DNA of 64,000 bases from Desulfonatronum sp. SC1 (GTDB taxonomy: Bacteria; Desulfobacterota; Desulfovibrionia; Desulfovibrionales; Desulfonatronaceae): assembly GCF_003046795.1 (NCBI RefSeq), contig NZ_PZKN01000024.1, forward strand, positions 1 through 64,000, read 5' to 3'. The position numbers were made by a program, and so were the translations under genes. Below the pieces are notes generated by a model that worked only from the letters and a program-made list of their open reading frames with translations, was not told the DNA's origin and did not search any database. Below, piece after piece: positions 21,181 to 29,061 of this stretch (the stretch's first letter is position 1; every line of letters starts with the position of its first letter).

Positions 21181-22104
21181 TCAGCCGGCAAAGGCCTTTT
21201 CAAAGTTCGGAACGACCTGTTTCTTGCGGCTCATCACGCCGTCCAGCCAGACCTTGTGGCCTTCGGGTGCCTTGCCGAAGGCTTTCTGAACCACGGAGGG
21301 ATCGTCGGAGACGATGAGCATTTCCGTGCCTTCCTTCATGATGTCGGTGAGCAGCAGGAAGACGCTGTGGTTGCCCTTTTCAGCCTTGACCTTCTGGATG
21401 TCCGCGTACAGGGCGTCCTTGACGCCGTCCAGCAGGGAAAGATCCACGACTTCCAACTGACCGATGCCGACCTTGGTGCCGCTCATGTTGAAGTCCTTGT
21501 AGTCGCGGAAGACCAGTTCCCGGATCGGGGTGCCTTCAACCGCGGACTTGACCTTGAACATCTCCAGGCCGAGCGCCTTGGTGTCGGCCACGCCGGCGAT
21601 CTTGGCCAGGGCGTCAGCGACTTCGACGTCCTTTGGGGTACAGGTGGCGGACTTGAAGATGACCGTGTCGCTGACGATGGCGCAGAGCATGATTCCGGCG
21701 ATGTTCTTCGGAATTTCCACGCCGTGGAAGTCATACATGGCCTTGATCACGGTGCAGGTGCAACCCACCGGCCAGATCCAGGCTTCAATGGGATTGGGAG
21801 TGGTGACGTCGCCCAGCTTGTGGTGGTCAACGACGCCCAGGATTTCGGCCTTGCCCAGGTTGTCCAAGCTTTGGGCGAGATCGGAGTGGTCGACCAGGAA
21901 GATCTGTTTGCCTTCGGCATCCGTGATGATTTCCGGAGCGCCGACGCCGAACTTGTCCAGCACGAACTTGGTCTCCGGGTTGAGTTCGCCCTGAGCGGCC
22001 GGCTTGGCTTCCACGCCGAGCTTGCTCTTCAGGTCGGCCAAGGCGATAGCCGCGCAAACCGAGTCGCTATCGGGACTCTTGTGTCCTACAACATAAACAG
22101 CCAT
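21181..22104 (-). CDS. ppaC: Manganese-dependent inorganic pyrophosphatase (family II)
   Basis: A 307-residue cytoplasmic enzyme of the DHH superfamily that hydrolyses pyrophosphate. DHH motifs are in place: GHKSPDSDSVCAAIA (residues 7-21), FLVDHSDLAQS, and GVVDHHKLGDV (about 90-100), with the second domain holding SRKKQVVP near the C-terminus. There are no regulatory CBS domains, so it is the simple, unregulated form. In sulfate reducers such an enzyme pulls sulfate activation by removing the pyrophosphate made by ATP sulfurylase. It is a single-gene unit bounded by terminators on both sides. Confidence 0.96.
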   Translation of the reverse strand: MAVYVVGHKSPDSDSVCAAIALADLKSKLGVEAKPAAQGELNPETKFVLDKFGVGAPEIITDAEGKQIFLVDHSDLAQSLDNLGKAEILGVVDHHKLGDVTTPNPIEAWIWPVGCTCTVIKAMYDFHGVEIPKNIAGIMLCAIVSDTVIFKSATCTPKDVEVADALAKIAGVADTKALGLEMFKVKSAVEGTPIRELVFRDYKDFNMSGTKVGIGQLEVVDLSLLDGVKDALYADIQKVKAEKGNHSVFLLLTDIMKEGTEMLIVSDDPSVVQKAFGKAPEGHKVWLDGVMSRKKQVVPNFEKAFAG

Positions 22105-22162
22105 TCATGACCTCCTCTGTTACATTTTCATGGTGATTAGGAACCGTTGTCGTTATCCTCGA

Positions 22163-22194
22163 TAAAAAGCTTGTGCATAATAGCACAAAGCTTC
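22163..22194 (-). terminator. Rho-independent terminator of cheB
   Basis: On the minus strand, AAGCTTTGTGC (22183-22193) pairs with GCACAAGCTT (near 22166-22176) and is followed by TTTAT. It lies about 25 bases past the cheB stop. Confidence 0.7.
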
Positions 22195-22219
22195 GGCGCT
22201 GCCAAGGGGTTGTGCCGCT

Positions 22220-23284
22220 TCAACGATACAAGGCGTTCATGATCCCCTGGGCAATGTCGTCAATGTCCAGGATCTCGTCCGCCAATCCGGCGTCCACGAT
22301 GGCCTTGGGCATGCCGTACACCACGCAGCTGGCGTCGTCCTGGGCCAGGATATAGCCGTTTTTCTGCCTGAGTTGTTTGATGCCTTCCAGGCCGTCGCTG
22401 CCCATGCCGGTGAGGATCACCCCGACGCCGCGTTTGCCCACGCCCTGGGCCACGGAGGCGATGAGCACATTGGCCGAGGGTTTGTAGAGGGCCTCTTTGG
22501 GCTCGGGGCCGATCAGCAGGTCGATCCGGCTGACTTTTTGATCGATGGACAGGTGCTGGCCTCCAGGCGCGACAAAGGCCATGCCCGCCTGGACGCGGTC
22601 TCCGGCTTCCGCTTCCTTGACTTTGATCTGGCAGACGGCGTCCAGGCGTTTGGCGAAAGGTCCGGTGAAGGCCTGGGGCATGTGCTGGGCGATAAGGATG
22701 CAGGCAGGAAAGTTAGCGGGAAGTTTGGACAGGACTTTTTGAATTGCCGGCGGTCCGCCGGTGGACACGCCGATGGCCACGACGTCCCGGGATTGCGACC
22801 TCTTTTGGGGAATGGCCTCCAAGGAAGGTTTTTCAATCGTCGGAGCGGTGACCGGCTCGATCTTGCGCGGTGCGCGCGGGGCCCGAATTTTACGCCTGGC
22901 CACGGTTTTGACCTTGGAGCGCAGGTCGTTCTCGATTTTGACGATGTCCAGAGAGACCCGGGAGAGCTGTTTGGGAATGAAGTCCACGGCACCGAGTTCC
23001 AATGCCTTCAGGGTCGCTTCAGCGCCTTCGGTGGTCAGGGAGCTGACCATGATCACGGGCCGGGGCATTTCCATCATGATGTGCCGCAGGGCGGTCAGCC
23101 CATCCATGCGCGGCATTTCGATGTCCAGGGTGATCACGTCCGGCTGGAGTTGGCGGGCCTTGTCCAGCCCTTCGGATCCGTCTCGGGCCGTGCCCACGAC
23201 CTGGATTTCCGGGTCGCCTTCCAGCATGGTGCTCAGGGCCTTACGCATGAAGGCTGAATCGTCAATGACAAGTACTTTGATCAT
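22220..23284 (-). CDS. cheB: Chemotaxis protein-glutamate methylesterase CheB
   Basis: A 354-residue two-domain protein. The N-terminal receiver has VLVIDDSAFMRKAL and the phospho-accepting Asp in VITLDIEMPRMDG (about residue 54). A basic linker (about 125-165) leads to the methylesterase domain with the catalytic Ser in AIGVSTGGPPA, His in LIAQHMPQ and Asp in LTGMGSDGLEG. CheB removes methyl groups from chemoreceptors and deamidates glutamines when phosphorylated. No CheA, CheW, CheR or receptor gene is in the window, so it acts with partners encoded elsewhere. A hairpin terminator follows. Confidence 0.95.
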   Translation of the reverse strand: MIKVLVIDDSAFMRKALSTMLEGDPEIQVVGTARDGSEGLDKARQLQPDVITLDIEMPRMDGLTALRHIMMEMPRPVIMVSSLTTEGAEATLKALELGAVDFIPKQLSRVSLDIVKIENDLRSKVKTVARRKIRAPRAPRKIEPVTAPTIEKPSLEAIPQKRSQSRDVVAIGVSTGGPPAIQKVLSKLPANFPACILIAQHMPQAFTGPFAKRLDAVCQIKVKEAEAGDRVQAGMAFVAPGGQHLSIDQKVSRIDLLIGPEPKEALYKPSANVLIASVAQGVGKRGVGVILTGMGSDGLEGIKQLRQKNGYILAQDDASCVVYGMPKAIVDAGLADEILDIDDIAQGIMNALYR

Positions 23285-23400
23285 TGGGTGTCTCTACGGA
23301 GCCAGGTGCAAGAAAAGCATTTGACTCGAAGGTCGGTGGTTGAAGGTCGATATAATAAACAATGTGTCGTGTTGGGGGGGTGAGGGAAAAAGGAAATCGG

Positions 23401-24927
23401 TCACGCGTCGACGACGTCCTGGAGTTCCACATGGCTGGTGACGTTGACTTGGCGCAGGTTTTTGAAGCTCGGCTTTTCGACTTCCTCCAGCCAGATCTTG
23501 ACCAAGTCGCCCTGCCATTGTTGTCCAGCCCCCTCCCGCAGGATATCCCGCACCACGTTCATGGGCAGGGCCTTGCGGTAGGCCCGGTCCGAGGTCATGG
23601 CCTCGAAGGAGTCCACGACGCAGAGGATACGGGCTAAAAAGGGGATTTCCTCCTGCTGCAGGCCCATGGGATAACCTGAGCCGTCCACACGTTCATGATG
23701 GTAGAAGATAATCGGCAGGATGTCGCCGAACGAGGTCACTTGATTCAAAATCGCCCGTCCCAGTTCGGGATGGCGCTGCATTACCGAGAACTCTTCGGAG
23801 GTCAGTTTGGAGGGTTTGTTCAGTATATCGTCCGGAATGCCGATTTTTCCAATGTCGTGCAGGATGCCACCGGTGTACAGCAGGTGCAGATCCTCCTTTG
23901 GCAGTCCTAGCCGGTTGCCGAGGTGCGTCGCGTAGATGGCGACCCGTTCGGAATGGCCCCGGGTATAGACGTCCTTGGCTTCCACGGCCTGGGCAAAGGA
24001 GCGGATGACTTCCAGGTTCATGTCCCAGAGTTGTCCGTAAAGGCGGGCGTTTTCAAAGGCCGACGCGGTGTGTGCGGCGAAAACGTTCAACAGTTGGGAG
24101 TGCTCGCGGGTGAAGTCCGGCTTGTCGGTGTTGCGAAGCAGCACGATGGAGCCGATGCTTTTCATGCGCGTGGGCATGGGCGCGGCCATGATGGAAGTCA
24201 AGGAAGCGTCCGGAGGCGGGCCTTCCGTGCTTAACTGAGGAGGCCCTTTTTTATTCAAGAGAATCAGTTCCGGTAGGTGTTGGCGAAACACCCGTTCCCC
24301 TAGAAGCTTGACCCACGTCCCGAGTTGCGGGTTGCTGCGCAACAGGCTTCCTCGCATGGCTTTGGACTGGAGCCCGCCTTTGTCTTGAAGAAAAAGCACA
24401 ACTCCGTCCGGATTGAAATTTTTTTGGACCTGAGACAGGAATTCGTTGGTCAACGACTTCATGTCCAGCTTGGTGTTCATAGCTTGGCTGAGGTTCAGGA
24501 CCCGGACGATGTTGGTCAGTTTCTTCCGGTCTTCGCGGTTGCTTCGGATTTGCAGGATGCGGTCGACCTTGAGCAGGAGATGGCTGATGTTGAACGGTTT
24601 GGGAAGATAGTCGGCCGCTCCGAGACGGATGCTCTCCACGGCCGTTTCGATGCTCCCGAAGCCGGTCATGATTAAAAAATCGGCCTCGGAATTTCCATCT
24701 TTGAGCTTTTTCAACAGTTCCAAGCCGCTCATGCCAGGCATTCGCAGATCACTGATGACGAGATCCAGCCCAGGCAAGTGGCTCAACATTCGCAGGGCGG
24801 ATGGCCCGTCATGGGCGACATGGACGGTAAAGCCAGCTTCGGTCAGTGCTTCCTTGCAGATGTCGAGCAGACTTTGTTCGTCGTCGACAATCAAAATGCT
24901 CGCCTTGGGCTCGTCATGCGCTACCAT
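23401..24927 (-). CDS. Response regulator with receiver, GAF-like and HD-GYP domains
   Basis: A 508-residue protein. The receiver (about 8-125) has ILIVDDEQSLLD, Asp in LVISDLRMPGMSG and Lys in DYLPKPFNI. A middle region of about 160-300 looks like a GAF domain (FNPDGVVLFLQDKGG, FAAHTASAFENARLYGQL). The HD-GYP domain (about 315-490) has GHSERVA, HDIGKIGIPD and HHERVDGSGYPMG, all residues needed for a c-di-GMP phosphodiesterase. The ATG at 24927 has AAGGA 7 bases upstream. It runs in the same direction as cheB, 116 bases before it, but a shared transcript is uncertain. Its partner kinase is not adjacent. Confidence 0.92.
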   Translation of the reverse strand: MVAHDEPKASILIVDDEQSLLDICKEALTEAGFTVHVAHDGPSALRMLSHLPGLDLVISDLRMPGMSGLELLKKLKDGNSEADFLIMTGFGSIETAVESIRLGAADYLPKPFNISHLLLKVDRILQIRSNREDRKKLTNIVRVLNLSQAMNTKLDMKSLTNEFLSQVQKNFNPDGVVLFLQDKGGLQSKAMRGSLLRSNPQLGTWVKLLGERVFRQHLPELILLNKKGPPQLSTEGPPPDASLTSIMAAPMPTRMKSIGSIVLLRNTDKPDFTREHSQLLNVFAAHTASAFENARLYGQLWDMNLEVIRSFAQAVEAKDVYTRGHSERVAIYATHLGNRLGLPKEDLHLLYTGGILHDIGKIGIPDDILNKPSKLTSEEFSVMQRHPELGRAILNQVTSFGDILPIIFYHHERVDGSGYPMGLQQEEIPFLARILCVVDSFEAMTSDRAYRKALPMNVVRDILREGAGQQWQGDLVKIWLEEVEKPSFKNLRQVNVTSHVELQDVVDA

Positions 24928-25131
24928 ATCCAATCCTTGATTATTTTTTGGCCGGCCCCGGTCGGCGGCGTTCGGACGAATAAAAACAGGCCATCAAAAA
25001 CACTTTGCCTGATGCAAGAAGGCAAGGTCAAGATAAAAACACGATCACATGTTCCACGTTAGTGGTAGAACATAATCAGTAAAAAGATAAGACTTGCATT
25101 TCCTCGCGAAACATATATGATAAATCTTTTA

Positions 25132-25208
25132 CGGGATGTGGCTCAGCTTGGTAGAGCGCAGCGTTCGGGACGCTGAGGCCGGAGGTTCGAATCCTCTCAT
25201 CCCGACCA
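25132..25208 (+). tRNA. tRNA-Pro (anticodon CGG)
   Basis: A full cloverleaf can be drawn. Acceptor CGGGATG pairs with CATCCCG; the D-arm is GCTC/GAGC; the anticodon stem CAGCG/CGCTG encloses the loop TTCGGGA, giving anticodon CGG. The T-arm is GGAGG-TTCGAAT-CCTCT, then discriminator A and an encoded CCA end (25206-25208). It is a lone tRNA gene followed by a terminator; no integrase or att-like duplication is seen next to it. Confidence 0.95.
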
Positions 25209-25215
25209 GAAAATT

Positions 25216-25255
25216 CAAGGGGTTGCGAGCGAGATGCTTGTAACCCTTTTTTTTA
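25216..25255 (+). terminator. Rho-independent terminator after tRNA-Pro
   Basis: AAGGGGTTGC (25217 on) pairs imperfectly with GTAACCCTT, followed by a run of eight T residues at about 25247-25254. Confidence 0.75.
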
Positions 25256-25369
25256 TTCCACTACGTAATTGAGCAAGTTTGATTTGCATTTCCCCTCGTG
25301 GTAGATGCTTAGGCCCTAACATCACTTCTTTTTCTGTTTTTTCGTTCCCGCAGCCTGTAGGAGTCTATC

Positions 25370-26065
25370 GTGAAATCCGACTTCAAGGAAAATCTCAAAG
25401 AGGTCGTCCTGGCCGTGTTGCCCATATCCGTGGTGGTCATTCTGCTTCAGGTGTTTCTTGTCCATCTGCCCTGGGATTTGTTCGTGCGGTTCATCATCGG
25501 GGCGGCCATGGTCCTGGCCGGTTTGTTGCTGTTTCTTCAGGGGGTGAAGGTTGGGTTGTTGCCCATGGGCGAGGCCGTGGGCAGTGAGTTGCCCAAGCAT
25601 GGCTCGTTGATTTTTATGCTCTTTTTCGCCTTTATCCTCGGATTCGTCGTGACCGTGGCCGAGCCGGACGTGCGGGTGCTCGCCCATCAGGTGGATATTG
25701 TTTCCGACGGGATGGTCACCAGCAACCTGCTGATTTTCACCGTGGCCATCGGGGTGGCGTTCTTCGTGGCTCTGGCCATGCTGCGCATCGTGCTGCGCGT
25801 ACCCATTGCCTGGCTGTACGGCGTCAGCTACCTGTTGATTATCGTTCTTTCCTTCATCACTCCCGCGTCCTTTGTGCCCATTGCCTTTGACGCCGGGGGC
25901 GTGACCACCGGGCCGGTGACCGTGCCGTTCATCCTGGCTCTGGGTTTGGGGACCGTGGCGGTCATGGGCGGCCGGTCCTCCTTTACCGACGGTTTCGGTT
26001 TGGTTGGGCTCGCTTCCATCGGGCCGGTGATCGGCGTGATGATTTTGGGGATGATTTACGGATGA
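25370..26065 (+). CDS. DUF1538 membrane protein, first of pair (UmpAB-type antiporter candidate)
   Basis: A 231-residue integral membrane protein with about six helices. The DUF1538 pattern shows in LFLQGVKVGLLPMGEAVGSE, VVTVAEPDVRVLAHQV and FVPIAFDAGGVTTGPVTVPF. DUF1538 pairs have been described in Halomonas as the two-component Na+(Li+,K+)/H+ antiporter UmpA/UmpB; I rely on memory for that. Start GTG at 25370 is preceded by AGGAG. The next gene is a paralog whose ATGA overlaps this stop, and the third gene encodes a PII protein, so three genes form one operon. Transport activity and ion are not shown by the sequence. Confidence 0.88.
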   Translation: MKSDFKENLKEVVLAVLPISVVVILLQVFLVHLPWDLFVRFIIGAAMVLAGLLLFLQGVKVGLLPMGEAVGSELPKHGSLIFMLFFAFILGFVVTVAEPDVRVLAHQVDIVSDGMVTSNLLIFTVAIGVAFFVALAMLRIVLRVPIAWLYGVSYLLIIVLSFITPASFVPIAFDAGGVTTGPVTVPFILALGLGTVAVMGGRSSFTDGFGLVGLASIGPVIGVMILGMIYG

Positions 26066-26790
26066 ATACGATTCTGGCCTTTCTGGATTTCAGCCACGTC
26101 TCGCTGGAGGTTTTGCAGGCCCTGGCTCCTCTGGTGGCTTTTTTTCTGTTTTTCCAGCTCGCCTACCTCAAGCTGCCCCGGACGTTCGTGATGAACATGA
26201 TCAAGGGAGTGGTGCTGTGCGTTATGGGATTGATTCTGTTCTTGCAAGGCGTCCAGGTGGGGTTCATGCCCGTGGGCACGGCCATGGGGGAGATTCTCGG
26301 AGCCATGGAGACGACCTGGCCGCTGATTTTTATCGGTTTTTTGCTGGGCTTGGTGGCCACCATCGCCGAGCCGGCGGTGCACATCTTGAGTTACGAGGTG
26401 GAAAAGGCCTCGGCGGGCAGCATTCGCGAGAAGACCATTCTCGCGACCCTGTCCCTCGGGGTGGCCTTGTTCGTGGCCCTGGGCATGGCCAAAATCATCT
26501 ACGGCGTGCCCATCCATTACATTCTCGTGCCGGGATACCTCCTGGCCCTGGTGCTGATGCGTTTTTGCGACCCGACCTTCGTCGCCATCGCCTTTGACGC
26601 CGGAGGGGTCGCCACCGGTCCCATGACCGTGACCTTCGTGCTCGCCGTGGCTCTGGGCATCGCCACGGCGATGGAAGGCCGCGATCCCGTTCTGGACGGC
26701 TTCGGCCTGATTGCCCTGGTGGCCATGGCCCCGATTCTCTCGGTCATGGTCCTTGGACTGATCGTTACTTCCGTGAAGAAAAGGAGCTGA
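26062..26790 (+). CDS. DUF1538 membrane protein, second of pair
   Basis: A 242-residue integral membrane protein paralogous to the one before it. Matching motifs appear in the same order: LFLQGVQVGFMPVGTAMGEI, LVATIAEPAVHILSYEVEKA and FVAIAFDAGGVATGPMTVTF. The shared FDAGGV-T-GP-TV block, duplicated in the two proteins, is a likely functional site in the membrane. The genes overlap by ATGA, which points to an obligate heteromer with one-to-one expression. An ion-antiporter role is inferred from the described UmpAB pair. The PII gene starts two bases after this stop. Confidence 0.88.
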   Translation: MNTILAFLDFSHVSLEVLQALAPLVAFFLFFQLAYLKLPRTFVMNMIKGVVLCVMGLILFLQGVQVGFMPVGTAMGEILGAMETTWPLIFIGFLLGLVATIAEPAVHILSYEVEKASAGSIREKTILATLSLGVALFVALGMAKIIYGVPIHYILVPGYLLALVLMRFCDPTFVAIAFDAGGVATGPMTVTFVLAVALGIATAMEGRDPVLDGFGLIALVAMAPILSVMVLGLIVTSVKKRS

Positions 26791-26792
26791 GC

Positions 26793-27128
26793 GTGGACCT
26801 GAATATTCCCTTTGATCTGATCGTCACCATCGTGAACAAGGGCGGCAGCGAGACCATCATCAAGGCCACAAAGTCCGCCGGGGCCGAGGGCGGGACGATA
26901 ATTCCCGGCCGCGGCACCGGAATCCGGGAGCAAAAAAAGCTGTGGGGCATCCCCATAGAGCCGGAAAAGGACATTGTATTGACCATCGTGCCTCAGGAAA
27001 AGACCCAAATCGTCCTTGACGCCATCCTGGAGCAGGGCAGCCTGAACAAACCCGGCGCGGGCATCGCCTTCGTTGTGGACCTGAAAAAGGTCGTCGGCAT
27101 CTGCCACATGTGTCAGCTGGATACCTGA
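26793..27128 (+). CDS. Divergent PII-family signalling protein linked to DUF1538 pair
   Basis: A 111-residue protein with the PII ferredoxin-like fold. Visible are the first strand (DLIVTIVNKGGSETIIKATK), a short loop region GGTIIPGRGTGIREQKKLWG in place of the T-loop, and LDAILEQGSLNKPGAGIAFV in place of the usual B-loop. The uridylylated Tyr-51 of GlnB/GlnK and the GDGKIF-type B-loop are not found, so it is unlikely to be a classic nitrogen sensor. It starts GTG two bases after the second DUF1538 gene. PII proteins commonly bind and gate membrane transporters, so the natural guess is control of the DUF1538 complex. Confidence 0.82.
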   Translation: MDLNIPFDLIVTIVNKGGSETIIKATKSAGAEGGTIIPGRGTGIREQKKLWGIPIEPEKDIVLTIVPQEKTQIVLDAILEQGSLNKPGAGIAFVVDLKKVVGICHMCQLDT

Positions 27129-27186
27129 GCCGGCTCATCGTCCTCGTCGCCGGGGGAATCTCCCCCAAACGGAGCCGCCGCGTCGG

Positions 27187-28617
27187 CTACTGCGGAGAGT
27201 GGACGGTGGTCCGGAAGTCCGGAGAGTGCAGCCCCATGCGGCGCATGATCTTCTGGACGGCCACCCGGCTCAGGCCAGCCATTTTGGCGGCCTTAGAGAT
27301 ATTGCCGTTGGTGGTGAAGAGAAGGTTCTGGACGTAGGAGCGGGTGAACTGTTCCAGCATCCGGTTGCGGGCCTCAATGTAGGGTTCCATGGTCATGTTG
27401 GCGTACTGGAGGACCAGGGACTGTACGGGACTTGCGCCGGGGTGCTCCACGGCATGGATGTGCATGGTTTCGATTTCGGTATCCTTGCAAAAAATCAGCA
27501 TCCGGCGGACGAAGTTTTGCAGTTCCCGGATGTTGCCCGGCCAGTTGCGGCGCATTAATTCTTCCGTGGCCGCTGGGGAAAAGCGTTTGGCCGGGATTTC
27601 CAGTTCCGCGCAGAATTTTTTGCTGAAGTGGTCCACAAGAAGGGGGATGTCCTCGCGGATGTCCCGCAAGGTCGGCGTACGGACCGTGACCACGTTCAGC
27701 CGATAAAACAGATCCTCCCTGAAGGTCCGCTCGTTGATCTTCTTTTCCAGATCCTGGTTGGTACTGGCCAGGATGCGTACGTTGATCCTCTTGCTCTTGA
27801 CCCCGCCCAAAGGTCGCAGCTCCTGCTCCTGGAGCACGCGCAGCAACTTGGTTTGAAGGGTGACGGGAATGTCTCCGATTTCATCCAGTAGCAGGGTCGA
27901 GCCGTCAGCTTCCTCGAAAAGCCCGACATAATCCGTATCCGCTCCGGTAAACGCCCCTTTCTTGTGCCCGAACAGTTCGCTCTCCAGAAGCTGTTCCGGG
28001 ATGGCCGGGCAGTTCACCGCGAGAAAGGGGCGGGATTTGCGCTTGCTCAAGTCGTGGATGGCCCGGGCGACTAACTCCTTGCCTGTTCCGCTTTGGCCGC
28101 GGATAAGCACGGTATAGTTGGTGTGGGCCAAAGCCTGGATGGTGTCGTAGAGTCGGCGCATGGGCGCGGTCTGACCGATGAAGTTCGCAAACGAGTTTTG
28201 TTCCGAAATTTTGGCCCGTAGGTTCAGGTTTTCGCGGATCAGTTGACCTCGTTCCATACCTTTGCGCAGCACCCGCAGCAGATCTAGGATTTCAAAGGGC
28301 TTGGTCACGAAGTCGTAGGCCCCTTGCCGGATGGCTTCCACGGCTGTCTCGATGCTGCCGTAGGCGGTCATCATGATCACGGTGACGTTAGGGTCCGTCT
28401 CCCGGATCCGGGTGAGCAGATCCATTCCGTTCATTTCCGGCATCTGGATATCCAGCAGAATCAGCTCGAAGGTGCGTGTGTCGATCAGTTCCAGCGCTTT
28501 CAATGGATTGGATGCGGTGACCACGGAGACGCCTTCCAATTCAAAAGAGAGAACGCGGCTCAATCCCTGAAGCATGTCCACTTCGTCGTCAATGATCAGA
28601 AGGTGCTGCTGGGCCAT
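27187..28617 (-). CDS. Sigma-54-dependent NtrC-type response regulator (first)
   Basis: A 476-residue protein. The receiver (4-120) has LLIIDDEVDML, Asp in LILLDIQMPEMNG and Lys in YDFVTKPFE. The AAA+ domain (about 145-380) has Walker A GQSGTGKE, the sigma-54 contact loop GAFTGAD, Walker B LLLDEIGD and the arginine-finger region FREDLFYRLNVV. The Fis-type helix-turn-helix (about 435-470) has NGNISKAAKMAGLSRVAVQKI. I use the ATG at 28617; longer frames upstream lack the family pattern. It is divergent from the first transporter gene, whose -24/-12 promoter candidate lies between them. No kinase is adjacent; the one at 32694-35276 may serve it. Confidence 0.94.
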   Translation of the reverse strand: MAQQHLLIIDDEVDMLQGLSRVLSFELEGVSVVTASNPLKALELIDTRTFELILLDIQMPEMNGMDLLTRIRETDPNVTVIMMTAYGSIETAVEAIRQGAYDFVTKPFEILDLLRVLRKGMERGQLIRENLNLRAKISEQNSFANFIGQTAPMRRLYDTIQALAHTNYTVLIRGQSGTGKELVARAIHDLSKRKSRPFLAVNCPAIPEQLLESELFGHKKGAFTGADTDYVGLFEEADGSTLLLDEIGDIPVTLQTKLLRVLQEQELRPLGGVKSKRINVRILASTNQDLEKKINERTFREDLFYRLNVVTVRTPTLRDIREDIPLLVDHFSKKFCAELEIPAKRFSPAATEELMRRNWPGNIRELQNFVRRMLIFCKDTEIETMHIHAVEHPGASPVQSLVLQYANMTMEPYIEARNRMLEQFTRSYVQNLLFTTNGNISKAAKMAGLSRVAVQKIMRRMGLHSPDFRTTVHSPQ

Positions 28618-29061
28618 ATGGATGTTGATACCTGAGTAAGGGGTGAAAGCTTCTCGGCCTCTTGATGAGAAAGGGACATCCGTGTCGCGAACCCGAGATG
28701 TACGAGGAAAACGGCGAAAGCGCTGCCGGACGGCTGTTGAAGAAAAGGCCTCGCGGGATTGCATCGAAATTCTACTCGGCCTTGAACGCCTTGTAAATTT
28801 CCGCCTGTGAAACGCAAAGCGAGGCTTGCAATGACAACCGAGGATAGCATCAACCCAGGATGGCATCTTTGCGTTTGTATTGCTGAAACATATTGAAAAG
28901 ATTCTGCTTTATTTTCGAGAAAAGTCAGGCTTGCTTTTTGCTTCCGTGAGAAGGCCGGGGTGGTCCCGGATAGGGTGGGTCCGGAGAGAAAGCCGCGTTT
29001 TGAGGCTCCCGCGTCCAGGGCCCTGAACATTCACGAACACCTTTTCTCAGGAGGAAGCGAG
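28618..29061. other. Intergenic region, 444 bases, between regulator and transporter genes
   Basis: No gene is evident. It holds the sigma-54 promoter candidate at 28927-28942 and the ribosome-binding site AGGAGG at 29049-29054. It should also contain the regulator's own promoter and activator sites; I could not identify clear repeats here like those before the second transporter. Confidence 0.55.
28927..28942 (+). promoter_or_regulatory. Sigma-54 (-24/-12) promoter candidate of transporter 1
   Basis: AGGCTTGCTTTTTGCT: GG at 28928-28929 and GC at 28940-28941 with sigma-54 spacing. The match to TGGCAC-N5-TTGC is good at the -12 element and weaker at -24. It would give a leader of about 110 bases before the ATG at 29062. 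The same spacing and GG/GC pairs occur before the second transporter gene. Confidence 0.55.

Noticed and set aside
25132-25400. tRNA-Pro as an integration site for a genomic island
   Set aside because: No integrase gene and no repeat of the tRNA 3' end were seen on either side, and the flanking genes look like normal chromosome.
28618-28866. Longer start for the first NtrC-type regulator
   Set aside because: The receiver domain starts directly after the ATG at 28617; the upstream residues (Arg/Ser-rich) do not match the family and overlap the promoter region.
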